NCBI GenBank assembly: GCA_028065135.1
Contig: JAPTWR010000205.1
Coordinates: 1-28,918, forward strand
Reading direction: 5' to 3'
Origin: Acidithiobacillus sp.
GTDB taxonomy: Bacteria > Pseudomonadota > Gammaproteobacteria > Acidithiobacillales > Acidithiobacillaceae
Length of the DNA stretch: 28,918 nucleotides
Positions 17,143-23,620 of this stretch are shown in pieces; position 1 is the stretch's first letter, and the number at the start of each line of letters is the position of its first letter. The notes under the pieces are model-generated. The model had not been told where the DNA came from, did not search any database, and saw nothing but the letters and a program-made list of their open reading frames with translations. Position numbers and translations under genes: made by a program.

Positions 17143-17544
17143 TTATTTCGCGGTTTTTGCGGCAATACCAATATCACTGACCCCGGCCTTCTGGCAGGCG
17201 TCCATGACGTGAACAAAGTCTTGAAACGGTACGGCTTTATCGGCGGCGATGGTGATCTGGGTCTTGCCGGGGTTGCCGTCACGGGTGAGCAGTTGCCTGA
17301 GACCGGCAAGATCATAGTGCTGCCCCTTGACCGCCACCGTCCCATCTTTCTCGATGTTGATGGTGTAATGCGGATGCGGCAGCAGCTTCGCCTGACTGGA
17401 GGCGGGCAACTGCAAGTTCAGCCCCTTGTCCGGGATCATCTGTAACGTGATCATGATGAAGAACACCAGCAGAAAGAGCATGATGTCGATCATCGGGATG
17501 ATCTCGACCCGGCCCTTCCTCTGTTCGAAATAGCGCCGTTCCAT
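17143..17544 (-). CDS. exbD: Biopolymer transport protein ExbD
   Basis: 133 residues. A single N-terminal membrane helix (about 16-38) contains PMIDIMLFLLVFF, with Asp20 at the place of the essential ExbD proton-path aspartate (Asp25 in E. coli). A periplasmic domain follows (ITIAADKAVPFQDFVHVMDACQKAGVSDIGIAA), typical of ExbD/TolR. With ExbB it converts the proton gradient into movement of TonB. Its ATG shares a base with the exbB stop (TGATG), so the two are translationally coupled, which favours ExbD over TolR. No tonB gene is in the window; the third component must come from elsewhere. Confidence 0.93.
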   Translation of the reverse strand: MERRYFEQRKGRVEIIPMIDIMLFLLVFFIMITLQMIPDKGLNLQLPASSQAKLLPHPHYTINIEKDGTVAVKGQHYDLAGLRQLLTRDGNPGKTQITIAADKAVPFQDFVHVMDACQKAGVSDIGIAAKTAK

Positions 17545-18233
17545 CAGCCCGCCCTCGCCACGGTCGCTGCCATCTTCGGCATCGCGGTCTGGATATTCCC
17601 CGCGCCGTCGGTGATCGGGTGTCCGTCCATGCGGTTGAGCAGCATGGTCTTTACCGAATCCAACTGCAGCAGAATTTGCCGCACCTGATTGTTGAAGGCG
17701 TTGAAAGCCACCAGGCCGGTCATGGCAATGAAGAGACCGGTGGCGGTGGCGACCAGGGCATCCGCCACCCCGCCCGTCACCGCCGCCGGTGCGTGTCCTG
17801 GTGCGGCCAATATGGAGAAGGCGTGAAACATACCGATGATGGTGCCAAAAAGTCCCAGCAGTGGTGCCAGGGTGATGATGGTGTCCAACACCCATAGGCG
17901 ACGATCCAGTTGCGGCGCCATGACCAGGATGCTCTCCTCCAGGCGACTGGCAAGTGGATCGCCCTGCACGTGTCCCGAGTGGCTCGCCGCCGTTTGCAAG
18001 AGCGCCGCCTCCGGCAAATCGCCTGCGGCATCCGCGAGGGTTTGCAGGGCACTGCGGTCCAAGCGTCCGTGCTGGGCGAGCTCCTGCACAAAAACGGTGC
18101 CGCGCAGGATGGTGCGACGCAGATACCAGAACCGGTCGACAATAACGCCAAGGGCAAGCACAAGAAGGCCCGCCAGCACATAAAGCACACCGTCGGAGTA
18201 ATTGGCGAGGTGGATGAGGTAAGCGATATTCAT
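17544..18233 (-). CDS. exbB: Biopolymer transport protein ExbB (MotA/TolQ/ExbB family)
   Basis: 229 residues with three membrane segments: near the N-terminus (DGVLYVLAGLLVLALGVIVD), then LAPLLGLFGTIIGMFHAF and ATATGLFIAMTGLVAFNAF. The LLGLFGTIIGMFHAF and VADALVATATGLFIAM blocks are the family signatures. It forms the inner-membrane channel with ExbD. The start chosen is ATG 18233, with AGGAG 8 bases upstream; a TTG just before it is in frame. It is the first recognised gene of an operon running exbB, exbD, TonB receptor, preceded by a long structured leader. The start codon overlaps the stop of a 65-codon ORF (TGATG). Confidence 0.93.
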   Translation of the reverse strand: MNIAYLIHLANYSDGVLYVLAGLLVLALGVIVDRFWYLRRTILRGTVFVQELAQHGRLDRSALQTLADAAGDLPEAALLQTAASHSGHVQGDPLASRLEESILVMAPQLDRRLWVLDTIITLAPLLGLFGTIIGMFHAFSILAAPGHAPAAVTGGVADALVATATGLFIAMTGLVAFNAFNNQVRQILLQLDSVKTMLLNRMDGHPITDGAGNIQTAMPKMAATVARAG

Positions 18234-18430
18234 CAATAAGACTCCTGAAATATCAGAAAGGAACAGCGCCGAAGCGGCGCGCGGAGGAAGAAAGATTGGT
18301 GCTGAGGACTGATCCGAAAGGTCAACCCGGTATGGGCAGACAATCGATCAAGCAAGGCGTGGACAATAAAAATGTGTCCTGCTCCGGCACACACCAACGG
18401 GTGTGCCGGGCTTTGTATTACGGCGTTCAT
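18233..18430 (-). CDS. Candidate 65-residue leader ORF coupled to exbB
   Basis: An unannotated-type small ORF with ATG at 18430 preceded by a good AAAGAGG ribosome site 7 bases upstream. Its TGA stop overlaps the exbB ATG (TGATG), the same junction used between exbB and exbD. The product has a hydrophobic middle (GHIFIVHALLDRL) and a basic C-terminal half (LRAPLRRCSFLIF). No homology is recognised. It lies in a leader with two GC-rich hairpins, so it could be a regulatory uORF rather than a functional protein, or chance. Confidence 0.35.
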   Translation of the reverse strand: MNAVIQSPAHPLVCAGAGHIFIVHALLDRLSAHTGLTFRISPQHQSFFLRAPLRRCSFLIFQESY

Positions 18431-18495
18431 GCGGCTACCTCTTTATATGGCCGGGATGTATCCGGCGACATCAAAAGTGGAGGTCTTTTGCCTCC
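18266..18495 (-). promoter_or_regulatory. Structured leader of the exbB operon (three hairpins)
   Basis: The 354 bases between exbB and the regulator gene contain, read toward exbB: a hairpin at 18479-18495 in which a strong ribosome-site sequence GGAGG pairs with CCTCC around a 7-base loop, with TTTT close after; a longer hairpin at 18384-18409 (CCGGCACA pairing with TGTGCCGG plus inner pairs), with TTTTT about 10 bases after; and GCGCCG-CTT-CGGCGC at 18266-18280 close to the exbB ribosome site. This arrangement resembles leaders that regulate by attenuation or by masking ribosome sites. No known riboswitch is recognised. Confidence 0.35.
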
Positions 18496-18557
18496 TGTGA
18501 ATAGCCTCATGCTAACAGCCGAATATTGCACCCATGTGTCACTGAGGTGCTGATTTT

Positions 18558-18584
18558 ATGACGTTGTCATGACATTCTTATGAC
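18558..18584 (-). promoter_or_regulatory. Pho-box-like triple direct repeat upstream of the exbB operon
   Basis: ATGAC occurs on the plus strand at 18558, 18569 and 18580, exactly 11 bases apart. On the minus strand this reads as ACGTCAT, AAGA, ATGTCAT, GACA, ACGTCAT: three 7-base units separated by 4-base spacers, the layout of a Pho box (CTGTCAT-N4-CTGTCAT). The array ends 3 bases before the stop codon of the regulator gene and lies about 325 bases from exbB. No convincing -10 follows at 10 bases, unlike the other two arrays. Confidence 0.6.
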
Positions 18585-18587
18585 GTT

Positions 18588-19412
18588 TTACGTATTCCTT
18601 GGTGGTGAAAATCGGTATCCGAAACTGTGCACTGTTTCCAGCCAGCTTTTGGCCCCCACACTTTCCAGAATCTTGCGTAAACGATAAATCTTGACCACCA
18701 GGGTGTTGGGAGCGAGATAAGTGCCCTTACCCTCCCACAGGATGTCGGCGATCTGATCGTTGGAAACGACTTCGTCCGGATGCGTGGCGAAATAGTACAG
18801 CAGATAAAAAAGCCGTCGCGGCAGATGAATTTCCTGTCCCAATATCCAGACCCGCAGCGCCACCAGATCGATGCAGATGTTTTCCGCTTTAACCACCCGG
18901 GCAGGCGCTTGTGTGCGCAGTTTCTTGAGGAGACCGCAGACTTGGGCCGTTAAGATTTCCGGCCCCATACTGGCAGGGATATACGCCTGTGCCCCTACTT
19001 CCAGAGCTGCTACAGCGTGTGTTTCTTCATGGTCTTCCTCCGCACTATTGCCGACCACCAGGAAAGGCAGATCGCTCTCACGCGGCGCGCGTTGCAGGTG
19101 CCGCATCCAATCACTTGTCGTGGCAGACCATCCGAGTAGAACCAAGACTTCAGGATCCCAGCGCCGCACCAGCTGCTCCACTTTAGAGCGCTCCGTGCTC
19201 CGTATTACTTGACCACCGGCGCGCTCCAGAGCCACTTCAACGGAAATGACCGTTTTACCGTTGGTCCGTGCATTGACCAGCAGCAGGATTCGTGGACTGT
19301 GTGGTGATCCGGTCCGTATCATCGGCGGGGAGGGTCGCGTCTGCGCAAACATCGCCGCACGTAGCACGTGTACCGCGTGCACAACAGCGCTGTTTAATAA
19401 AATTAAAAACAT
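18588..19412 (-). CDS. OmpR/PhoB-type transcriptional regulator with a degenerate receiver domain
   Basis: 274 residues from ATG 19412, chosen because GGAG lies 8 bases upstream. A hydrophobic N-terminal stretch (1-22) precedes a receiver-like domain (about 40-165). At expected positions the acidic pair is N47-A48, the phospho-acceptor Asp is replaced by Gly94 (VLVLLGW), and the conserved Lys by Ala147, so it should not be phosphorylated. The C-terminal winged helix (about 178-270) is well kept: HLPRRLFYLLYYFATHP, then NTLVVKIYRLRKILE as recognition helix and WLETVHSFGYRFSPP. No sensor kinase is adjacent. An array of 11-base repeats precedes it, suggesting autoregulation, and similar arrays precede the exbB operon and TonB receptor 1. 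Later starts at 19352 or 19322 would remove the hydrophobic segment. Confidence 0.82.
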   Translation of the reverse strand: MFLILLNSAVVHAVHVLRAAMFAQTRPSPPMIRTGSPHSPRILLLVNARTNGKTVISVEVALERAGGQVIRSTERSKVEQLVRRWDPEVLVLLGWSATTSDWMRHLQRAPRESDLPFLVVGNSAEEDHEETHAVAALEVGAQAYIPASMGPEILTAQVCGLLKKLRTQAPARVVKAENICIDLVALRVWILGQEIHLPRRLFYLLYYFATHPDEVVSNDQIADILWEGKGTYLAPNTLVVKIYRLRKILESVGAKSWLETVHSFGYRFSPPRNT

Positions 19413-19573
19413 AGCGAAAACTCCATGCGCACCGTGCACGCGACGCGCAGATGGAAGAAGCTCACCAAGCAATGTTGAGCGGGGGTGTCGATGGCACGGA
19501 GTTGGACTACGTGCGTGCCCGTGGACTGACTCATGCAGTTCTCCTTATGCGGGGCTAGATTGCGGCTCCGACT

Positions 19574-19627
19574 AGGATAACTCGCTTATGTGACATTAGC
19601 ATGAAAATTACATGACTTTTTTATGAC
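19574..19627 (-). promoter_or_regulatory. Pho-box-like four-unit array and -10 element upstream of the regulator gene
   Basis: Units begin at plus-strand 19590 (GTGAC), 19601 (ATGAA), 19612 (ATGAC) and 19623 (ATGAC), an exact 11-base period. On the minus strand they read GTCAT, GTCAT, TTCAT, GTCAC in the direction of the regulator gene. Exactly 10 bases after the last unit is TATCCT (19574-19579), a -10-like hexamer. A leader of about 155 bases to the ATG at 19412 would result. The remaining 350 bases toward opgG show only the weak sigma54-like motif at 19949. Confidence 0.65.
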
Positions 19628-19948
19628 AATTCATGCCGGCGACGCGCTCAGACCAGAGCTTAATGGTTATTCTCCTGACGCCGTGGCAGAGTTTTCCACG
19701 GGCATACGTTTATCTGCAAATGCCCGCCCACCGTCACCCGTCGCCAACAAGCGACATCCACACATAACGACCAAACTTCTCTTCTTTCCCTCTGGAACAC
19801 GCTAATTATTAAGTGAACTCCAATATATAAGAATTTACTGCGATTGCGTGCGGATCATTTATTTTGTTGTTCCCAAGCGACGAAAATGGCTGCGCGCCCA
19901 TAGCCTCATTTAAGTCATTTCTACGGAAAATTAGTGACCTACGCCTGG

Positions 19949-19964
19949 TGGCATATAACTTGCT
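19949..19964 (+). promoter_or_regulatory. Sigma54-like motif immediately upstream of opgG (doubtful)
   Basis: TGGCAT, five bases, TTGCT matches the -24/-12 spacing of sigma54 promoters. The predicted start would fall almost on the opgG ATG at 19977, leaving no room for a ribosome site. TATAAC inside it could also be a -10. Chance is a real possibility. Confidence 0.2.
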
Positions 19965-19976
19965 GGATTAATCTGC

Positions 19977-21518
19977 ATGACCATATGCAAATCAAAATTC
20001 AATATCCGTTTCATCGTGCTTCCCCTGTGTTGTGGAGCGCTGCTCGCCGCCGTTGCTCCAGATGCTGCTGCAGCAACACCATTCGCTTTCAGTCAGGTAG
20101 TGCATGACGCTCATGATCTCGCGCAGAGCGCCTGGCACCCGCGCCCGGTGGAGGCCAGTAAAAGCCTGCGCCAACTAAGTCCGCAGGCGTATGGGCATAT
20201 ACTCGATACTCATCCACTGTGGAAACACGACGGCCTTCCCTTCGAAATCTTATTTTACCCGTTGGGCGGCACCTTTGTTCATCCCGTGCGCATCAATGTG
20301 ATTCGCAACGGTCAGGCGTATCCCATTCACTACGATTCGAAGACTTTTTCCGTCGAAGGCGCGCTGGCGAAAAAGGTCCATATCCCCAAAAATGGAGGTT
20401 ATGCGGGTTTTCTTGTTAAAGATACTGGATATGCGCAGCAGCACGATGAATTTCTGTCTTTTCTCGGCGCGAGCTATTTTCGGGCGGTGAACAAAGATGC
20501 GGTTTATGGCACCTCGGCACGTGGGCTTGGGATTGACACTGCGTTGCCCTCCGGTGAAATCTTTCCGTATTTCCAGGAATTCTGGTTACAGCGCCCAAGG
20601 CCTGGCGTGCATCATCTGACGATTTATGCGCTACTCAACAGCCCGTTGATAACCGGCGCCTATCGCTTTGAAGTCACCCCCGGCAAGAGCACGCAAATCC
20701 GCGTCCACGCGGTCCTGTATCCGCGCAAGAAGATCCGTCAGTTGGAAATCGCGCCGTTGTCCAGCATGTTCTGGCATGGCCGTGGACGCGGCATTCGCGC
20801 CGGTGACTGGCATCCGCAACAACATGATTCCAGTGATCTCATCATGGCCAACGGTGATGGTGAGTGGATTACCCGACCATTGAACAATCCACTGTATACG
20901 CAAGTCACACGGTACACCTTGGCGCATCCGCGGGGCTTTGGTTTGTTTCAGCAGGATCGGCGATTCACCAGTTATGAGGGGATCTACACGCAATACCAGA
21001 AGCGGCCGAGTGTCTGGATTCAGCCTTTGAACAATTGGGGAAAGGGGCAGGTAGAGCTGGTGGAATTACCTACCAATAACCGCAATCTTGACAACATCGT
21101 GACGTTTTGGGTACCTCGGCATCCACCGCAACCGGGACAGGCCCTTTCCGTTAGCTATCGCCTGGATTTTTTGCGTGACGCCGCCGATCTGCCACCAGGG
21201 GGTCACCCCGTCGCAACCTATTTCGGGACCGTGCCGCACAGCGGTGGTAGCCGCCGTATTGTGGTAGATTTCGCGGGTGGCGGTTTAGGCCGACTCCCGG
21301 CGAACACCCCCGTGCAGGCGCATGTTTCCGTGGGGGCAGGCACTCGTTTAATCCATTCCGCGGTACGCTTCGATCCGACCAATCATCAGTGGCAGTGGCG
21401 GGCTCAGATCCTGCCGCCAGCGAATCATCCAACCAACGTTCGCGTCTTTCTGGAATCGCGTGACCACACCCTCAGCGACACCTGGACCTATCTGCTGCAG
21501 CGCAGCAAGAAGTCTTAG
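19977..21518 (+). CDS. opgG: Glucan biosynthesis protein OpgG/OpgD family (MdoG), periplasmic
   Basis: 513 residues, as long as E. coli OpgG (511). A signal peptide (about 1-33, FIVLPLCCGALLAAVAP then DAAAA) sends it to the periplasm. Family signatures are plain: FAFSQVVHDAHDLA, DEFLSFLGASYFRAV, KDAVYGTSARGLGIDT, GEIFPYFQEFWLQRP and MFWHGRG. OpgG works with the membrane glucosyltransferase OpgH to make branched osmoregulated periplasmic glucans; OpgD is a close relative, and the two cannot be separated firmly here. A complete opgH is not adjacent. Instead an ORF resembling the OpgH N-terminus lies convergent 26 bases downstream. The ribosome site is weak. The gene is divergent from the degenerate regulator. 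Confidence 0.92.
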   Translation: MTICKSKFNIRFIVLPLCCGALLAAVAPDAAAATPFAFSQVVHDAHDLAQSAWHPRPVEASKSLRQLSPQAYGHILDTHPLWKHDGLPFEILFYPLGGTFVHPVRINVIRNGQAYPIHYDSKTFSVEGALAKKVHIPKNGGYAGFLVKDTGYAQQHDEFLSFLGASYFRAVNKDAVYGTSARGLGIDTALPSGEIFPYFQEFWLQRPRPGVHHLTIYALLNSPLITGAYRFEVTPGKSTQIRVHAVLYPRKKIRQLEIAPLSSMFWHGRGRGIRAGDWHPQQHDSSDLIMANGDGEWITRPLNNPLYTQVTRYTLAHPRGFGLFQQDRRFTSYEGIYTQYQKRPSVWIQPLNNWGKGQVELVELPTNNRNLDNIVTFWVPRHPPQPGQALSVSYRLDFLRDAADLPPGGHPVATYFGTVPHSGGSRRIVVDFAGGGLGRLPANTPVQAHVSVGAGTRLIHSAVRFDPTNHQWQWRAQILPPANHPTNVRVFLESRDHTLSDTWTYLLQRSKKS

Positions 21519-21520
21519 GA

Positions 21521-21543
21521 GCATGCGGCGCGAGCCGTCATGC
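21521..21543. terminator. Hairpin between convergent opgG and the OpgH-like ORF
   Basis: GCATG-CGGC, loop GCGA, GCCG-T-CATGC forms a 9-pair stem with one bulged T. It fills the 26 bases between the two convergent stops and could serve both, but no T-run follows on either strand. Confidence 0.4.
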
Positions 21544-21544
21544 T

Positions 21545-22120
21545 TCAGTCCCCGTTGTTCGTCAACTGTTGCGTTGTGTAGCTGGGATTGATCTGGAAGC
21601 GATCCCCGTGGGCATGTGCAAATGCCGGGGCGGTCAAACCACCCATCAGGATAATGCCCCATACGACGGCAGCTCTGACCATCCTTTTACCGCGTACAGA
21701 GGTACGACGTGCCGGAGTTACAAAGGTGGCGTTGAGAAAATGCCGCAACGCGTCTTGCGGAGAACGCAGAAACGGTTTTGAGGCCATCGATGAACGGTGC
21801 ATCACCGGAACCTGCTGACGGCGCAACCATGCCGCAGGATACTCGGCGTGACGCGTGGCGGGCAATGAGAGCGCCAGTCTCGCATGAAGTTCATCCCCCT
21901 CCGCGAGGGACCCGAGCGCAGCCTGCAGTGCAATGAATGCGTTACCATTTCCCGCGCCGCTTGGCGCCTGTGTAATTTCCTCTTCCACCCAACGCCGCTG
22001 TGCGGGTGTCAACGCCAGATGGTCCAGGTAGCGCTGCGTCAGAGCGGGTGTGATATGCGGGACCTCACCACGAAGTAGCGGTGATCTGGAAATGTTAACG
22101 GCATCAGCATCTTTAAACAC
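21545..22120 (-). CDS. Hypothetical protein resembling the N-terminal region of glucosyltransferase OpgH, possibly a gene remnant
   Basis: 191 residues from GTG 22120, with GGAG about 7 bases upstream. Residues 31-42 (YLDHLALTPAQR), 78-83 (ELHARL), 109-120 (RSSMASKPFLRS) and a single membrane helix at about 148-168 preceded by basic residues line up, by eye, with the cytoplasmic N-terminus and first helix of OpgH (E. coli: RSSMFPDPWRTNP, then the first helix). The short tail even has GDRFQINP, like the YQGWALINP after helix 1 in E. coli. The catalytic glycosyltransferase domain and the other helices are absent; OpgH is normally over 800 residues. It is tail-to-tail with opgG. It may be a truncated opgH relic or an independent small membrane protein. 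The homology is a manual reading from memory. Confidence 0.5.
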   Translation of the reverse strand: MFKDADAVNISRSPLLRGEVPHITPALTQRYLDHLALTPAQRRWVEEEITQAPSGAGNGNAFIALQAALGSLAEGDELHARLALSLPATRHAEYPAAWLRRQQVPVMHRSSMASKPFLRSPQDALRHFLNATFVTPARRTSVRGKRMVRAAVVWGIILMGGLTAPAFAHAHGDRFQINPSYTTQQLTNNGD

Positions 22121-22419
22121 GATAAAACTCCATGATTTGGCGGTTTTCCTAAACCATATGCATGTAATACAGCAGTTATCGTGCCACAGCCGCTATCGGT
22201 TGTTTTTCGCGCCGGCAGTCCAATAGTTGACCATACTGAACCGTATTTTCGTCGCTCTAGGGCAACAAAAAGAAAATAATCTGTGGCGGCACACGAAATG
22301 AAAATCGTCGATAGCATGGGATTAAAATCCATCGTTTATTGATCCTGTGTAGAGGGGTTGCGACACCCGGCTCTTCCGTCGCTCAATAACGACATTCGCC
22401 GCCCTTTCCATCTTGGGAA
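22121..22419. other. 299-base gap without a supported gene
   Basis: This lies upstream of the OpgH-like ORF and downstream of msrB, both on the minus strand. A 97-codon minus-strand reading frame crosses it (22039-22332) but has no ribosome site and a coding-unlike composition. No terminator with a T-run was found for msrB and no clear promoter for the OpgH-like ORF. Confidence 0.5.
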
Positions 22420-22845
22420 CTACGCGGCCCTTTCAAAGCGCAGCGCCGCCGAATTCAGGCAATAGCGCAGCCCCGTCGGCGCCGGCCCATCGGGAAATAC
22501 ATGCCCCAGATGGCTATCACAACGGGCGCAGCGGATTTCCGTGCGGATCATACCGTGACTGGCATCACGAATCTCGCGGAGGTGGTCGGGCGCATAGGGT
22601 TCTCGGAAACTCGGCCAGCCGGTCCCCGACTCAAACTTGGCTGTAGAACGAAACAGCGGCAGGCTGCATAACGCGCAAACAAAAGTCCCATCACCCTTTT
22701 CATGCAGCAGTCCGCCGCAGAAGGGCGGCTCCGTACCATGCTCAAAAAGCACGTGACGCACCTCGGCAGACAATCCCCTCGCCATTTCTGCGCGCTTCCC
22801 GGCGTCAATCGGAGTCAGATCAAAACCAGCGGATGAACAGGTCAT
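22420..22845 (-). CDS. msrB: Peptide-methionine (R)-S-oxide reductase MsrB
   Basis: 141 residues. MsrB reduces the R form of methionine sulfoxide in proteins. The zinc-binding pairs C57-x-x-C60 (VCALC) and C106-x-x-C109 (RCARC) are present, as is the substrate-binding ESGTGWPSF block and the catalytic Cys129 in RYCLNSAAL. The start is chosen at ATG 22845 because GGAG lies 9 bases upstream; ATGs at 22851 and 22860 are in frame but too close to, or at, that site. It follows msrA with 14 bases between stop and start and must be co-transcribed. There is no signal peptide, so it acts in the cytoplasm. Confidence 0.95.
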   Translation of the reverse strand: MTCSSAGFDLTPIDAGKRAEMARGLSAEVRHVLFEHGTEPPFCGGLLHEKGDGTFVCALCSLPLFRSTAKFESGTGWPSFREPYAPDHLREIRDASHGMIRTEIRCARCDSHLGHVFPDGPAPTGLRYCLNSAALRFERAA

Positions 22846-22859
22846 TGCCATAATCTCCA

Positions 22860-23447
22860 TTAATTTTTGCGCAACAACTGCGGAAAACGCGCGCGCAGCT
22901 TTTCCACTTTCGGCAGCGCCACCGCACAAATATAGGGTTGATCGGGATGTCGGCGAGCGTAATCCTGATGCGTGTCTTCGGCGGGATAAAAATGCGTCAA
23001 GGGCGTGATTTCGGTGGCGATGGGCGCCTCAAAAACACCCGCCTGGTTCAATTGCGCCACATAATCCCGCGCCAGCACCGCCTGCGCATCGTTCAGAGTA
23101 AATATCGCGGAGCGGTACTGTGTCCCCACATCATTTCCCTGCCGGTTGTGCTGCGTCGGATCGTGGGCTACCGCAAAAAAAACCTGCAACAAGCGGCCAA
23201 AGGATAGTAACGTCGGATCGTAGTGAATCTCCACCGCCTCAGCGTGACCTGTTGCGCCACCGCACACCGCCCGGTAATTCGCCGTCTCCGCCGCGCCGCC
23301 CGTATAACCAGACAGCACCCGCGTCACCCCGGCAAGATCCAGATACACCGCTTCCACGCACCAGAAGCAGCCCCCCGCCAGTACCGCCATACCAGGTATA
23401 TCGGCGGCGAGATCCTCCCGGTCGGGAGCAGGAATCGTTAAAGCCAT
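22860..23447 (-). CDS. msrA: Peptide-methionine (S)-S-oxide reductase MsrA
   Basis: 195 residues from ATG 23447, with GGAG 8 bases upstream. The catalytic motif [11 protein letters not shown] has the active Cys at residue 27. [32 protein letters not shown] and the [12 protein letters not shown] block are typical of the family. The enzyme repairs the S form of methionine sulfoxide; with the co-transcribed msrB both diastereomers are covered. There is no export signal. A longer reading from 23564 has no ribosome site and would extend into the promoter region shared with the divergent DsbG-like gene. Confidence 0.96.
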   Translation of the reverse strand: MALTIPAPDREDLAADIPGMAVLAGGCFWCVEAVYLDLAGVTRVLSGYTGGAAETANYRAVCGGATGHAEAVEIHYDPTLLSFGRLLQVFFAVAHDPTQHNRQGNDVGTQYRSAIFTLNDAQAVLARDYVAQLNQAGVFEAPIATEITPLTHFYPAEDTHQDYARRHPDQPYICAVALPKVEKLRARFPQLLRKN

Positions 23448-23620
23448 GACATGCACTCCATGAGCGCCCATCGCTCCTGACCGGAGCGGGCATTGCCCTG
23501 AGCATAGCGACAAATTTTCAGCAAACCAAACGGCAGCAGGCTGATGTGCCAGATTCCAGCGCATTTGCTAGTATTTACGCTCTGGCGGGATTCGTTTTGC
23601 AAAAATTGAGGAGAGCGGGC

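Noticed and set aside
17143..18233. TolQ/TolR identity for the ExbB/ExbD pair
   Set aside because: No tolA, tolB or pal gene follows; instead a TonB-dependent receptor ends the operon, which fits ExbB/ExbD.
19623..19805. 60-codon plus-strand frame upstream of opgG
   Set aside because: Its ATG is one of the GTCAT-array repeats, and the product has no recognisable features.
22039..22332. 97-codon minus-strand frame in the gap upstream of the OpgH-like ORF
   Set aside because: It overlaps the start of the OpgH-like ORF in another frame, has no ribosome site and no recognisable sequence.
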